In this document: one piece after another, positions 15,901 to 23,672 of the stretch
How positions within the stretch are numbered: position 1 is the stretch's first letter
How the letters are laid out: each line of letters starts with the position of its first letter
Origin: Thiobacillus sp.
GTDB taxonomy: Bacteria; Pseudomonadota; Gammaproteobacteria; Burkholderiales; Thiobacillaceae
Direction: 5' to 3'
DNA: 37,112 bases
NCBI GenBank assembly: GCA_018262815.1
Contig: JADFDN010000017.1
Location: forward strand, 1 to 37,112
Translations under genes and position numbers: made by a program
The notes under the pieces: generated by a model
The model's input: only the letters and a program-made list of their open reading frames with translations
Databases searched by the model: none
Told to the model about the DNA's origin: nothing

Positions 15901-16319
15901 TCAACCTGCACACGCCGGCGCTGTTGCCGGTGGAGTATTGCCCCGATGTGCACGAGCGGCTGGTGCTGTACAAGCGGCTGGCGAGCGTGCACGACGCCGA
16001 GGAACTGACCCATTTGCAGGAAGAACTGATCGACCGTTTCGGCACGCTGCCCGACCCGGCGCGTGCGTTGCTCGACACGCATCGCCTGCGGCTGGCGGCG
16101 AAGCCCCTCGGCATCGTCAAGGTCGACGCCAGTGGCGACGGCATCCTGCTGCAATTCGTGCCGCAGCCGCCGATCGATCCCGGCCGCATCATCCAGCTGA
16201 TCCAGACCCGGCGCGACATCAAGCTGGCGGGCGAGAACCGCCTGCGCTGGACCGTGGCTTCGCCCGCGCCCGAGGTGCGTGCGGCCAATGTCGTCACCTT
16301 CTTCAACCTGTTGAAATAA
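12930..16319 (+). CDS. mfd: Transcription-repair coupling factor
   Basis: 1129 residues, close to the usual length of Mfd. This DNA translocase removes RNA polymerase stalled at lesions and recruits UvrA. The UvrB-like N-terminal region is present (FPDWETLPYDTFSPHPDLIS). The RNA-polymerase-interaction region around KPGDPVVHAQYGVGQYLGL follows. The RecG-like motor has Walker A GDVGFGKTEVA, DEEH in IMDEEHRFGVRQKEQ, TATPIPRTLAMS and QLRGRVGRS, and the TRCF C-terminal domain ends NVVTFFNLLK. The start MAFFTPTPDSR is chosen because it fits the family and sits next to the TATAAT. An in-frame ATG at 12804 lies upstream of that promoter. serB follows after 7 bases. Confidence 0.97.
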   Translation: MAFFTPTPDSRAQSGLAGAADALYLAELARRAAPLAVVCASAWDANRLAEELRWFDPELRVCAFPDWETLPYDTFSPHPDLISERLATLYQISRGEFDVAVVALSTALYRLAPPAFLAAHTFFLKQKDTLDEAAFRAQMALGGYTHVNQVFAPGEFSVRGGLIDLFPMGSALPYRIDLFDNEIETLRAFDVDTQRSIYPVNEVRLLPAREFPLDEAGITRFRQNFRERFEGDPSKSKLYKDVSNGLAPAGIEYYLPLFFDETATLFDYLPEHTRFVSHGALDPAGQAFWADAQGRHRLLSGDKDRPLLPPAELFLPTDTFFSLAKGYSRLDVEQSGEGLAHPVPPISVDRREAHPVARLQGFIDGFKGSVLIVAPSAGRRETLHEYLAEHGLDARLCDSWADSLDEPGHILLTHGPLAEGFVTADGRLAVITETELYAIPPKTRRAREARATQIDNLLRDLSELKPGDPVVHAQYGVGQYLGLINMDLGDGDTEFLQLEYAKGDKLYVPVANLHLISRYSGAGEGAAPLHKLGTDQWEKARRRAMQAARDTAAELLNLYALRAAREGHAFKFSPHDYEAFAEGFGYEETPDQAAAIAAVMADMQAGKPMDRLVCGDVGFGKTEVALRAAFMAVMGGYQVAVLVPTTLLAEQHFNNFSDRFSAWPVKLAELSRFRSPKEQAEALQALAAGKLDIVIGTHRLIQKDVKFARLGLVIMDEEHRFGVRQKEQLKALRAEVDVLTLTATPIPRTLAMSLEGIRDFSVIATAPQKRLAIKTFVQSFSGGLIREAVLRELKRGGQVYFLHNEVSTIEAMRERLEKLLPEARIRVGHGQMGERELEQVVRDFYQQRYDILLCTTIIETGIDIPTANTILINRADKFGLAQLHQLRGRVGRSHHQAFAYLLVEEDRTLTPQAKKRLEAIQLMEELGSGFHLAMQDLEIRGAGEVLGEKQSGEILEVGFSLYNDMLSGAVASLKAGKEPDMNQPLGVVSEINLHTPALLPVEYCPDVHERLVLYKRLASVHDAEELTHLQEELIDRFGTLPDPARALLDTHRLRLAAKPLGIVKVDASGDGILLQFVPQPPIDPGRIIQLIQTRRDIKLAGENRLRWTVASPAPEVRAANVVTFFNLLK

Positions 16320-16326
16320 TGCATCC

Positions 16327-17163
16327 ATGAACCTGATCGTGCAGGGGCCCGACATCCCCACCCCCGACCTCAAGCAGCTCGCCAAGCTGACCTCTGCCAC
16401 CGCCATCGAAGCAGTGACGCCGACGGCCTTCCGCCTGGCGGCCGCGGACCCCGGCCAGCACGAAGCGGTCGCGGCCTTTTGCGAGCAAAACCGCTTCGAC
16501 TGCGGCTGGGTGCCAGCCGAACGCCGCATCGACGACTTCGGCCTGCTGGTGATGGACATGGATTCGACGCTGATCACCATCGAGTGCATCGACGAGATCG
16601 CCGACATGCAGGGTCTGAAGCCACAGGTGTCGGCGATCACCGAGGCCGCAATGCGCGGCGAGATCGACTTCGCCGAAAGCCTGCGCCGCCGCGTGTCCTT
16701 GCTGGCAGGACTCGACCAGTCCGCGCTGCAGCGGGTGTACGACGAACGCCTGCAGTTGTCGCCGGGCGCAGAAACCCTGCTTGCAGCGGCGCGTGCGGCC
16801 GGGATCAAGACCCTGCTGGTATCGGGCGGCTTCACCTTCTTCACCGAACGGCTCCAGCCTCGCCTAGGCCTGGATTTCACTGCTGCCAACACGCTGGAGG
16901 TGGCTGGGGGCCGGCTGACCGGGCGCGTGCTGGGCGACATCGTCGACGCCCAGGGCAAGGCCGACTGGCTCAACCGGATCCGGACCCGGCTCGACCTGGA
17001 AAAGGAGCAGGTCATCGCCATGGGCGACGGCGCCAACGACCTGAAAATGATGGCCGAGGCCGGCGTCAGCATCGCCTACCATGCCAAGCCGGTCGTGCGC
17101 GCCCAGGCCAGCCATGCGCTGAACCAGGTGGGGCTGGAGGGGGTGATCCCGCTGCTCGGCTAA
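16327..17163 (+). CDS. serB: Phosphoserine phosphatase
   Basis: 278 residues. Last step of serine synthesis, dephosphorylating phosphoserine. This is a HAD-superfamily enzyme: the nucleophile motif MDMDSTLI (Asp77, Asp79), a cap segment CIDEIADMQGLKPQVSAIT, then LLVSGGFTFFTERL (motif II serine) and GDGANDLKMMAEAG (motif III/IV). An N-terminal regulatory-type segment of about 70 residues precedes the catalytic domain, as in other proteobacterial SerB proteins. It is 7 bases downstream of mfd and probably shares its transcript. Confidence 0.95.
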   Translation: MNLIVQGPDIPTPDLKQLAKLTSATAIEAVTPTAFRLAAADPGQHEAVAAFCEQNRFDCGWVPAERRIDDFGLLVMDMDSTLITIECIDEIADMQGLKPQVSAITEAAMRGEIDFAESLRRRVSLLAGLDQSALQRVYDERLQLSPGAETLLAAARAAGIKTLLVSGGFTFFTERLQPRLGLDFTAANTLEVAGGRLTGRVLGDIVDAQGKADWLNRIRTRLDLEKEQVIAMGDGANDLKMMAEAGVSIAYHAKPVVRAQASHALNQVGLEGVIPLLG

Positions 17164-17179
17164 AGCGGGCCCGACGCGC

Positions 17180-17206
17180 TAAAGAAAATGCGCAGTCCGC
17201 CGATAA
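17180..17206 (+). promoter_or_regulatory. Perfect sigma-28 (FliA) class promoter upstream of flgM
   Basis: TAAA at 17180-17183, a 15-base spacer, then GCCGATAA at 17199-17206. This matches the flagellar sigma factor consensus exactly in both boxes and spacing. Predicted transcription start is near 17213, giving a leader of about 48 bases to the GTG start of flgM. Confidence 0.88.
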
Positions 17207-17260
17207 ACTATTGAGTACTCTACCTGTCATAAGATCGACCACCCGCGACCAGGACCCTCC

Positions 17261-17569
17261 GTGAAAATCGACAAGCGCATCACCCCGCCCGCCGCCTCCA
17301 AAGTGTCTTCCGCCAAGAGCAAGGGCGGCGGCAAAACGCCTGCCCCGGCTGCGGGCGGCAGCGATTCGCTGACGCTGACCGAATCCAGCACCCGCGTCCG
17401 TTCGCTCGAATCCCAGCTGGCCTCGGTCGACGTGACCGACACCGCCAAGGTGGAATCGGTCAAGGCGGCGCTCGCCGACGGCAGCTTCACGGTCGACGCC
17501 GAAGTGGTGGCCGACCGCCTGATCGACCACACCAAGGAAGCCTTGCGCAAGCGTCCGCGCAAGAAGTGA
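17261..17569 (+). CDS. flgM: Anti-sigma-28 factor FlgM
   Basis: 102 residues. FlgM binds FliA and is exported through the finished hook, releasing late flagellar transcription. The start is GTG at 17261 with AGGA ahead of it. The N-terminal half is disordered and Ser/Gly/Pro-rich, as expected for the exported part. The C-terminal sigma-binding half shows SLESQLASVDVTDTAKVESV, KAALADGSFTVDAEVVADRLI and a basic tail KRPRKK. A sigma-28 promoter precedes it and a terminator follows, making it a single-gene unit. No other flagellar gene is in the window, so it is separated from flgA or flgN, its frequent partners. Confidence 0.88.
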   Translation: MKIDKRITPPAASKVSSAKSKGGGKTPAPAAGGSDSLTLTESSTRVRSLESQLASVDVTDTAKVESVKAALADGSFTVDAEVVADRLIDHTKEALRKRPRKK

Positions 17570-17585
17570 CCCCACCCGGATCGAC

Positions 17586-17614
17586 AAGCCCGCGGCTGCA
17601 AACCGCGGGCTTTT
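17586..17614 (+). terminator. Rho-independent terminator of flgM
   Basis: Stem AAGCCCGCGG (17586-17595), loop CTGCAAA, CCGCGGGCTT (17603-17612), followed by a T-rich run TTGCTTTT. Confidence 0.9.
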
Positions 17615-17665
17615 GCTTTTCGGCTGGAATAAAATAGGCCCCTGAAAACTCTTTCAGGATGCGAC

Positions 17666-17875
17666 ATGAGCGAAATCGTTCTGGCGGTCACCGGCATGAC
17701 CTGCGGCGGCTGCGTCAACAGCGTACACAAAGTCCTGGCGGCCCTGCCGGGCGTGCAAAGCGTCGAGGTCACGCTGACGCCCGGCCAGGCGCGGGTGCAG
17801 ATCGACCCCGCCCGGGTTGATCGCGCGATGCTGGTTCAGGCCATCGTCGATGCCGGGTTCGGCGCGGGCGACTGA
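17666..17875 (+). CDS. Heavy-metal-associated (HMA) domain metallochaperone, CopZ-like
   Basis: 69 residues forming one HMA domain: LAVTGMTCGGCVNSVHKVL with the metal-binding cysteines Cys13 and Cys16, then GVQSVEVTLTPGQARVQIDP. Proteins of this kind carry Cu(I) to a P-type ATPase, but no copA or merR-type regulator gene is next to it. The ATG at 17666 is preceded by AGGAT. A small hairpin CTGAAA-ACTC-TTTCAG (17642-17657) overlaps the region of the ribosome binding site. Confidence 0.85.
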   Translation: MSEIVLAVTGMTCGGCVNSVHKVLAALPGVQSVEVTLTPGQARVQIDPARVDRAMLVQAIVDAGFGAGD

Positions 17876-17890
17876 TCCCTCGCTCCGCAA

Positions 17891-19984
17891 TCAGGATTTA
17901 GCGCACAGGGTTTCCAGCGGTTCGGGGCAATGCACGCCATTGCCCTGCACGTAGTCCACGCCGATCTCACGAAGCAGCGCGCGCGTCTGCTCCGATTCGA
18001 CATATTCGGCAACGGTTTTCAGTCCCATCTGGTGGCCGATGCGGTGGATCGCATCCACCATGGAGTGGTCGACGGCATTGCTTGCGATGTCGCGCACGAA
18101 TGCACCGTCGATCTTGAGGTAATCCACCATCAGGTTCTTCAGATAGGTGAAGGACGACAGGCCGCTGCCGAAGTCGTCCAGCGCAAAACGGCAGCCAAAC
18201 GCCCGCATCGCATCGATAAAGTCGTTGACGACGGCGAGGTTGCCGATGGCGGCCGTTTCGGTGATTTCGAAGCACAGGTGCGGGCCCAGGACCGGGTTTT
18301 CCTGCAGGCGTGCCAGCAGCATGCTGCGGAACGCCGGATCCTTCAGCGACGCGCCCGACAGGTTGACCGCAAACAGGCATTGCACCTCGCAGCCTGACGC
18401 CAGATAGCGTTGGCACAGGCGCAGCGTCTCCTCGATCACCCAGCTGTCCAGTGCCGGCATGATGGAATAACGCTCGGCTGCCGGGATGAACGCCATCGGC
18501 AGGATTTCGCTGCCGTCGTCGTCCACCATGCGCAGCAGCAACTCGACATGGCGGACCGTCTCGGCCACGCCATCGGTGCGGTGGATTTCCTGCCACGACA
18601 GGCGCAGGCGTTGCTCTTCCAGCGCGCGCTGGATGCGCGTCACCCACTGCATCTCGCCGCGATGACGCGCCAGATCGATATCGCGGCTCACATAGACGTG
18701 TATCTGGTTGCGCCCGCGATCCTTGGCCACGTAGCATGCGGCATCCGCGGCCGACAGCAAGCTCGCGGCGGTGCCGCTGTCGCGGTTGATCGCCACCATG
18801 CCTACGCTCATGCCGACCGCAAAAATGCGATCGCCCCACTTGAAGCGGAAACGCTGCACTTCGGCACGGAAAGTGTCCGCCACTTCCAGCGCGTCCGCGA
18901 TGCTGCAGTTTTCCAGCAACAGCGCGAATTCGTCGCCGCCCAGGCGGGCGAGGGTGTCCCGTTCGCGCAGATTGCCTTTGAGCAGCAGTGCCAGTTGACG
19001 CAGCAGCTCGTCGCCCGCCGCGTGACCGCAGGAGTCGTTGATGACCTTGAACTGGTCGAGGTCCATGTAGCACAGGGCGTGCTCCCGGTCCTGTTGCAGC
19101 GCCGACAGCAGCGTGCGTTCCAGCCTCCGCTCGAACTCGCGGCGGTTGATCAGCCCGGTCAGCGCATCGTGGCTGGCCTGGTACACCAGGCGAGCGGTGG
19201 CCTGATCGATCTTCTCCTGCATCTGGTCCTGCATCGTCTGCAGATGGGCCGCCATGTGATTGACGCCGCGCTGCAGCATGCCCAGTTCCGCCTCGCCCGT
19301 ATGCGCCACCCGCTCGTCCAGATGCCCCTCGCCGATGCGGCTCACCGTATGAGTCAGGGCCAGAATCGGCCGTGTGATCTGGCGCCCGATGCGCCAGGCC
19401 AGGTACAGGCTGACGCCCAGGCCGGCGAGCAGGATGAGCAGGCTGCGCAGGATGGCATCACGCTGGCTCTGGATGGTGGTGGTGCGCGACACATCGAGAC
19501 CCACCCAACCCAGCAGTCGGGTATGGCCCCCGTTCGACGCCGCCCCCTCGTCGAACGGATTGAAATCGTCCACCGCCACTTCGGTACGGGTGATCGGTGC
19601 GTAATACACCAGACGGTCCGGGTGTTCGATCTGATGGATGCGATCGCCTGGCAGTCCGCCCCGGGCGGATTCCGCCCAGGTGCCGAGGCCGACCTGCGCC
19701 AGCCGGTCCCCGTTGTCGGCGAACACCGCCACGCCGCGAATATCGGGTTCGATGGCCGCCTTTTCGAGCAGGGTCTGCAACACCCCGATATTGCCGGACG
19801 CGACGCCGTACTCGGCGGCCGGCGCCAGCTGGCGGGCAATCGCCATGGAGCGGGTGCGCAGCGACTGGTCGAGATCGTCGATTTTTCCGGTGATGAGCTG
19901 GAACATCAGCACCACACCGATGACCGCCACCGGCAATATGGCCAGCCCGATCACACGGCCGCGAATTCCCAACGAGATCGCCAT
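17891..19984 (-). CDS. Membrane-bound GGDEF/EAL c-di-GMP signalling protein
   Basis: 697 residues. Helix 1 is at about 11-31, a periplasmic sensor domain at 32-177, helix 2 at about 179-198, and HAMP plus coiled coil at 199-265. The GGDEF domain starts near 268, with intact GGDEF (349-353) and an inhibitory-site RERD five residues before it. An EAL domain runs from about 455. Its opening motif is ELL (481-483) instead of EAL, with the glutamate kept. NLSG, EITET, DDFGSG, LKIDGAFV and AEYVES look intact. It may therefore make, break or just sense c-di-GMP. Its ATG overlaps the stop of the preceding binding-protein gene by one base. Confidence 0.88.
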   Translation of the reverse strand: MAISLGIRGRVIGLAILPVAVIGVVLMFQLITGKIDDLDQSLRTRSMAIARQLAPAAEYGVASGNIGVLQTLLEKAAIEPDIRGVAVFADNGDRLAQVGLGTWAESARGGLPGDRIHQIEHPDRLVYYAPITRTEVAVDDFNPFDEGAASNGGHTRLLGWVGLDVSRTTTIQSQRDAILRSLLILLAGLGVSLYLAWRIGRQITRPILALTHTVSRIGEGHLDERVAHTGEAELGMLQRGVNHMAAHLQTMQDQMQEKIDQATARLVYQASHDALTGLINRREFERRLERTLLSALQQDREHALCYMDLDQFKVINDSCGHAAGDELLRQLALLLKGNLRERDTLARLGGDEFALLLENCSIADALEVADTFRAEVQRFRFKWGDRIFAVGMSVGMVAINRDSGTAASLLSAADAACYVAKDRGRNQIHVYVSRDIDLARHRGEMQWVTRIQRALEEQRLRLSWQEIHRTDGVAETVRHVELLLRMVDDDGSEILPMAFIPAAERYSIMPALDSWVIEETLRLCQRYLASGCEVQCLFAVNLSGASLKDPAFRSMLLARLQENPVLGPHLCFEITETAAIGNLAVVNDFIDAMRAFGCRFALDDFGSGLSSFTYLKNLMVDYLKIDGAFVRDIASNAVDHSMVDAIHRIGHQMGLKTVAEYVESEQTRALLREIGVDYVQGNGVHCPEPLETLCAKS

Positions 19985-20925
19985 CAGCGCTCCCCTCCCA
20001 GCCGCTTTTCCAGCTCGGCTTCCGGCGGCAGCGCGAAGCCGAGCGAGCGCGCCACCTGTTCGTTGATTGAAATGCTGAAATACGCAGGGTACGCAGGCGG
20101 CGGCAACCGCATGGGCATGCCGTTCAGCGCCTGTCCCACCCATTCGGCGGTCTGGCGGCCGATCTGCCCCGGGCTCGAATGCAGCGACAGCAGCGCGCCC
20201 GCCCGCGTCAGCGAACGCGAATAACCCAGGACCGGGACACGGTAACGGTAGGACGTCAGAAACAGGCTTTGCGCCGTATCGCGATTGAATACCCGCGGAT
20301 CCGGCACCGCCAGCAACAGGTCGGCTCCCGACAACACGTTCTCGAGCGGTGCAATCAGCCATTCCTCGCGGCCCAGGGTGCCATGCAACAGACCGAGCTG
20401 TTGCATCCGCAAGGCCTCGTCCAGTTCATCCGCCAGACCGTCCTGCTCGATGCCCAGCAGCACGCCGACGCGACGGGCGCCGGGAAAAGCCTGCCGAATC
20501 AGGCGCGCCTGCCGCTCGAAGGGCTGATCGAGGAAGATGGCCGACGCGACGCGGCGACCGCCATCGCTCAAGCGGAGGCGCCCGGTCCTGAGATACCAGG
20601 CGCGCGGAACCAGTACAGCCAGCTGGGGGATTCGGGTCGGCAATGCAGCAAGCGATTCGGCGGCACGTACCCCCACTGCCACGACGAGGCGCGGCTCGCT
20701 CAATGCGGCAACCGTCAGATTCGCGGCATAGACCCGGGTGATCTCATGGCCACTGTCGTCCAGATAGGCGCGAACGACCTGGTAGACCTCCTGATACGGC
20801 GTCGAATCGTCGCTCAGCACGATCGCCACCTGGGCGGCGGCAAGCTGTTGAGACACCAGGAGCAGACAGGCGCACGCCACCATGCGCCGCACGATGCGGA
20901 GAAATTCAGTGCGGCTGCGCGACAC
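19984..20925 (-). CDS. Periplasmic ABC-type substrate-binding-like protein paired with the GGDEF/EAL gene
   Basis: About 313 residues using GTG 20925. An ATG at 20883 or 20967 is also possible. GTG 20925 is preferred because it supplies the basic n-region (SRSRTEFLRIVRRM) before the hydrophobic stretch VACACLLLVSQQLAAAQ. The mature part resembles the ABC_sub_bind family (PF04392-like): AIVLSDDSTPYQEVYQ, VAVGVRAAESLAALP, LHSSPGQIGRQTAEWV, and FSISINEQVARSLGF near the end. No permease or ATPase gene accompanies it. Overlap with the GGDEF/EAL gene suggests it delivers a ligand signal to that protein's periplasmic domain. Confidence 0.75.
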   Translation of the reverse strand: MSRSRTEFLRIVRRMVACACLLLVSQQLAAAQVAIVLSDDSTPYQEVYQVVRAYLDDSGHEITRVYAANLTVAALSEPRLVVAVGVRAAESLAALPTRIPQLAVLVPRAWYLRTGRLRLSDGGRRVASAIFLDQPFERQARLIRQAFPGARRVGVLLGIEQDGLADELDEALRMQQLGLLHGTLGREEWLIAPLENVLSGADLLLAVPDPRVFNRDTAQSLFLTSYRYRVPVLGYSRSLTRAGALLSLHSSPGQIGRQTAEWVGQALNGMPMRLPPPAYPAYFSISINEQVARSLGFALPPEAELEKRLGGER

Positions 20926-20933
20926 GACAGCCG

Positions 20934-21638
20934 TCAAACCGCCTCCTGCTCCGCACCCCACAGGCACGCGCCCTTGCTTTCCTTGGCGATGGCTTCGAGC
21001 AGGCTGGCATGGGCATCGCGTTCCGCTTCCGACGCCGGCAGGAGGATAGGCTTCGGCCGCGCGCGTGCGGCAGCGCGATCAGCCTGCGCGTCATGCGCTT
21101 CCAGCCCGATCGACAGGCTTTCCTGCCCGCGCGTCAGCGCCAGATATACCGCCGCCAGCAGTTCGCAGTCGAGCAGGGCGCCGTGCAGCGTGCGCGCCGC
21201 GTTGTCGACCCCATAACGCTTGCACAGTGCATCCAGGTTGTTGCGCTGGCCGGGGTGCAGCGCCTTGGCCATCGCCAGGGTGTCGGTCACGCTGTCGCAC
21301 CAGCTGGCGAGCGGCGCCATCTCCAGCAGGCGCAATTCCATGTTGAGGAAGCCGACGTCGAATGGGGCATTGTGGATGATGAGCTCGGCGCCCTGGATGA
21401 AGTCGACGAATTCCTGCGCGATGTCGGAAAAGCGCGGCTTGTCCTGGAGGAATTCCGGTGTGATGCCATGTACCTGCATCGCGCCGGCGTCGATGTCGCG
21501 GTCCGGGTTGACGTAACGGTGCAGGTGGTTTCCGGTGAGCCGCCGGTTGACCATTTCGACCGCCGCCACCTCGATGATGCGATGACCCTGGTTGGGGTCG
21601 AGTCCGGTGGTTTCGGTATCCAGAATGATTTGTCGCAT
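20934..21638 (-). CDS. dnaQ: DNA polymerase III epsilon subunit (3'-5' proofreading exonuclease)
   Basis: 234 residues. Proofreading subunit of the replicative polymerase core. Exo I motif LDTETTGLDP (Asp7, Glu9), Exo II HNAPFDVGFLNMEL and Exo III-epsilon HGALLDCELLAAVYL are all present. The C-terminal tail after about residue 180 would bind the alpha subunit. Start ATG 21638 matches the family. An upstream ATG adds an unrelated leader. It begins 7 bases after the rnhA stop without its own ribosome binding site, which suggests coupled translation. Confidence 0.95.
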   Translation of the reverse strand: MRQIILDTETTGLDPNQGHRIIEVAAVEMVNRRLTGNHLHRYVNPDRDIDAGAMQVHGITPEFLQDKPRFSDIAQEFVDFIQGAELIIHNAPFDVGFLNMELRLLEMAPLASWCDSVTDTLAMAKALHPGQRNNLDALCKRYGVDNAARTLHGALLDCELLAAVYLALTRGQESLSIGLEAHDAQADRAAARARPKPILLPASEAERDAHASLLEAIAKESKGACLWGAEQEAV

Positions 21639-21645
21639 GGTGTTG

Positions 21646-22092
21646 TCAGTGTTGTTGAGCCTGCAGCACGCCCTGGTTGGCAAGCGCATCGGCGCGTTCG
21701 TTCTCGGGATGACCGGCGTGGCCGCGCACCCACTTCCATTCGATGCGGTGTAGCTGGCTCAACGCATCCAGTTGCAGCCACAGATCCTGGTTCTTCACCG
21801 GCTTGCCATCGGCGGTGCGCCAGTTGCGCCGCTTCCAGCCGGGCATCCATTCGCTGATGCCTTTCTGCACGTATTGCGAATCGGTGTGGACCTCGACGGT
21901 GGACGGGCGCTTCAGCGATTCCAGCGCACGGATCACCGCGGTCATTTCCATGCGGTTGTTGGTGGTGTTGGCTTCACCCCCGCTGATTTCCTTGCGGTGC
22001 CCGCCAGATATCAGCAGCGCGCCCCAACCGCCCGCGCCAGGATTGCCCTTGCAGGCGCCGTCGCTGTAGATGTAAATGGTGTCAGCGTTCAC
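21646..22092 (-). CDS. rnhA: Ribonuclease HI
   Basis: 148 residues, nearly the length of the E. coli enzyme (155). Removes RNA from RNA-DNA hybrids. All catalytic residues fall at expected positions: Asp11 in [11 protein letters not shown], Glu49 in NNRMEM, Asp71 in HTDSQYV, Asp135 in ENERADALA, with His125 in VRGHAGH. It overlaps the upstream methyltransferase gene by 11 bases and precedes dnaQ. In E. coli rnhA and dnaQ are divergent, whereas here they are in one direction. Confidence 0.96.
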   Translation of the reverse strand: MNADTIYIYSDGACKGNPGAGGWGALLISGGHRKEISGGEANTTNNRMEMTAVIRALESLKRPSTVEVHTDSQYVQKGISEWMPGWKRRNWRTADGKPVKNQDLWLQLDALSQLHRIEWKWVRGHAGHPENERADALANQGVLQAQQH

Positions 22093-22819
22093 GGCGTACC
22101 CGATATTGTTTGAGATTGACCACTTTGGCTGCCGGCGATAATAAACGCTGCGTCACCGGCGTTTTCCACTGCGGCAAAATAATGTTCATGCCCTGCACGC
22201 GCTTGACCGCCTGCAGGAAGTACACCCCGCCGCCCATCGCCCACCAGCGATCGCCCGCGGGTTCCATGAAGCGCATCCGCCGCAGCCAGTTTTCGCGGTT
22301 GATCGGCGGACGGTAGCAGCACATGCTGCCGGCCGCTACCTCCATGCCCAGCAATACCATCCAGTCCTTCACCCGCGAGATATTCAAAAAGCTGCCGTTC
22401 CAGGGATAGCCGCGCTCGCCGCCCTGCAGCACGCGCGCCAGTCCCCACAGACTGCGCGGATTGAATCCGGCCAGCACCAGACGGCCTTCCGGGCGCAGCA
22501 CGCGCTCGGCTTCGCGCAGCACCTGATGGGGATTGGCGCTGAATTCGAGCACATGCGGCAACAGCAGCAGATCGAGCGACTGGCTCTCGAACGGCAGGAA
22601 CATGGGGTCGGCGCACACCTGGGCCGGGGCTTCCACCGCACAGGTCACGCGCAGCGGAATCCGGCTGTTGCGCAGGAAATCGATCTGCGGCAGTCCGACC
22701 TGCACCGCATTGAAGCCGAACACATCCGATACCGCATTGTCGAAGTAGCGCTGCTCGCGAAACAGCAGGTGCTGCCCCAGCGGGGTTTCGAACCATTCCG
22801 TATTCAGCTTGGATAACAT
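22082..22819 (-). CDS. Class I SAM-dependent methyltransferase, YafS-like
   Basis: 245 residues. A degenerate Rossmann methyltransferase (methyltransf_11 type): [36 protein letters not shown], and [22 protein letters not shown] for motifs after the SAM site. The classic glycine-rich motif I is poorly conserved. The position beside rnhA, dnaQ and gloB matches yafS in enterobacteria. Substrate is unknown. It has a strong AGGAGG before ATG 22819 and lies 29 bases from divergent gloB. Confidence 0.8.
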   Translation of the reverse strand: MLSKLNTEWFETPLGQHLLFREQRYFDNAVSDVFGFNAVQVGLPQIDFLRNSRIPLRVTCAVEAPAQVCADPMFLPFESQSLDLLLLPHVLEFSANPHQVLREAERVLRPEGRLVLAGFNPRSLWGLARVLQGGERGYPWNGSFLNISRVKDWMVLLGMEVAAGSMCCYRPPINRENWLRRMRFMEPAGDRWWAMGGGVYFLQAVKRVQGMNIILPQWKTPVTQRLLSPAAKVVNLKQYRVRRER

Positions 22820-22848
22820 AGCGACTCCTCCTGTCCGGCAGTCCTCTC

Positions 22849-23619
22849 ATGTTGACGCTCACGCCCCTGCCCGCATTCGAAGACAATTACATCTGGGTCC
22901 TGCACGACGACCGTCACGCCGTGGCGGTCGATCCCGGCGATCCTGCGCCGCTGATCGCCTTTCTCGACGCGCATCGGCTCCGCCTGACCGCCGTGCTCAT
23001 CACCCATCATCATCGCGACCATACTGGCGGCAACACCCGGCTGCGTCAACGCTACGACTGTGCCATTCATGCGCCGGACAACCCGCGCATCCCCGACGTC
23101 ACTCATGTCCTGCACGGCGGCGATTCGCTGGATCTCGCCGAACCGGAATTGCACTTCGAGGTGCTGGCCACGCCGGGCCATACGCTCGACCACATCAGCT
23201 ATGTCGGCCACGGCAGCCTGTTCTGCGGCGATACGGTATTCGGCTGCGGGTGCGGCAAGCTGTTCGAGGGCAGCCCGGCGATGATGGCTGCCAGCCTCGA
23301 CGCCATTCTAGCGCTGCCCGATACGACCCGGGTCTGCTGTGCGCACGAATACACCTTGAGCAATATCGACTTTGCCAAGACCATAGACGGCAGCAATCCC
23401 GCACTGCTTGAGCGCGAACGCGCCGACCGGGCGTTGCGCGCGCAGAACCGCCCTACCCTGCCCTCGACCCTGGCGCTGGAAAAGGCTACCAACCCCTTCC
23501 TGCGCTTTCATGACGATGACATGCGGGGCTTTGCCGCCCGCTATCTGAATCGCCCGCATCCCGGCCCGGCCGAGGTGTTCGGCGCGATCCGCGCCGCCAA
23601 GGACGCCTGGGACGGTTGA
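22849..23619 (+). CDS. gloB: Hydroxyacylglutathione hydrolase (glyoxalase II)
   Basis: 256 residues. Hydrolyses S-lactoylglutathione in methylglyoxal detoxification. A metallo-beta-lactamase fold with THHHRDHTGG (His53, His55, Asp57, His58), ATPGHTLDHISY, FCGDTVFGCGCGKLFEG and CAHEYTLSN, and the glyoxalase II C-terminal helical domain with substrate-binding basic residues (KATNPFLRF). The start fits the family. No clear ribosome binding site. The gloB-mltD neighbourhood is shared with enterobacteria. Confidence 0.95.
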   Translation: MLTLTPLPAFEDNYIWVLHDDRHAVAVDPGDPAPLIAFLDAHRLRLTAVLITHHHRDHTGGNTRLRQRYDCAIHAPDNPRIPDVTHVLHGGDSLDLAEPELHFEVLATPGHTLDHISYVGHGSLFCGDTVFGCGCGKLFEGSPAMMAASLDAILALPDTTRVCCAHEYTLSNIDFAKTIDGSNPALLERERADRALRAQNRPTLPSTLALEKATNPFLRFHDDDMRGFAARYLNRPHPGPAEVFGAIRAAKDAWDG

Positions 23620-23672
23620 CCGTGCCCATTCCGCCCCTTAGGATGGGACCGTGTTGAGTACGGGAGACCGTC

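Noticed and set aside
14478-17072. 864-codon open frame antisense to mfd and serB
   Set aside because: Shadow of two well-conserved genes on the other strand; no family resemblance.
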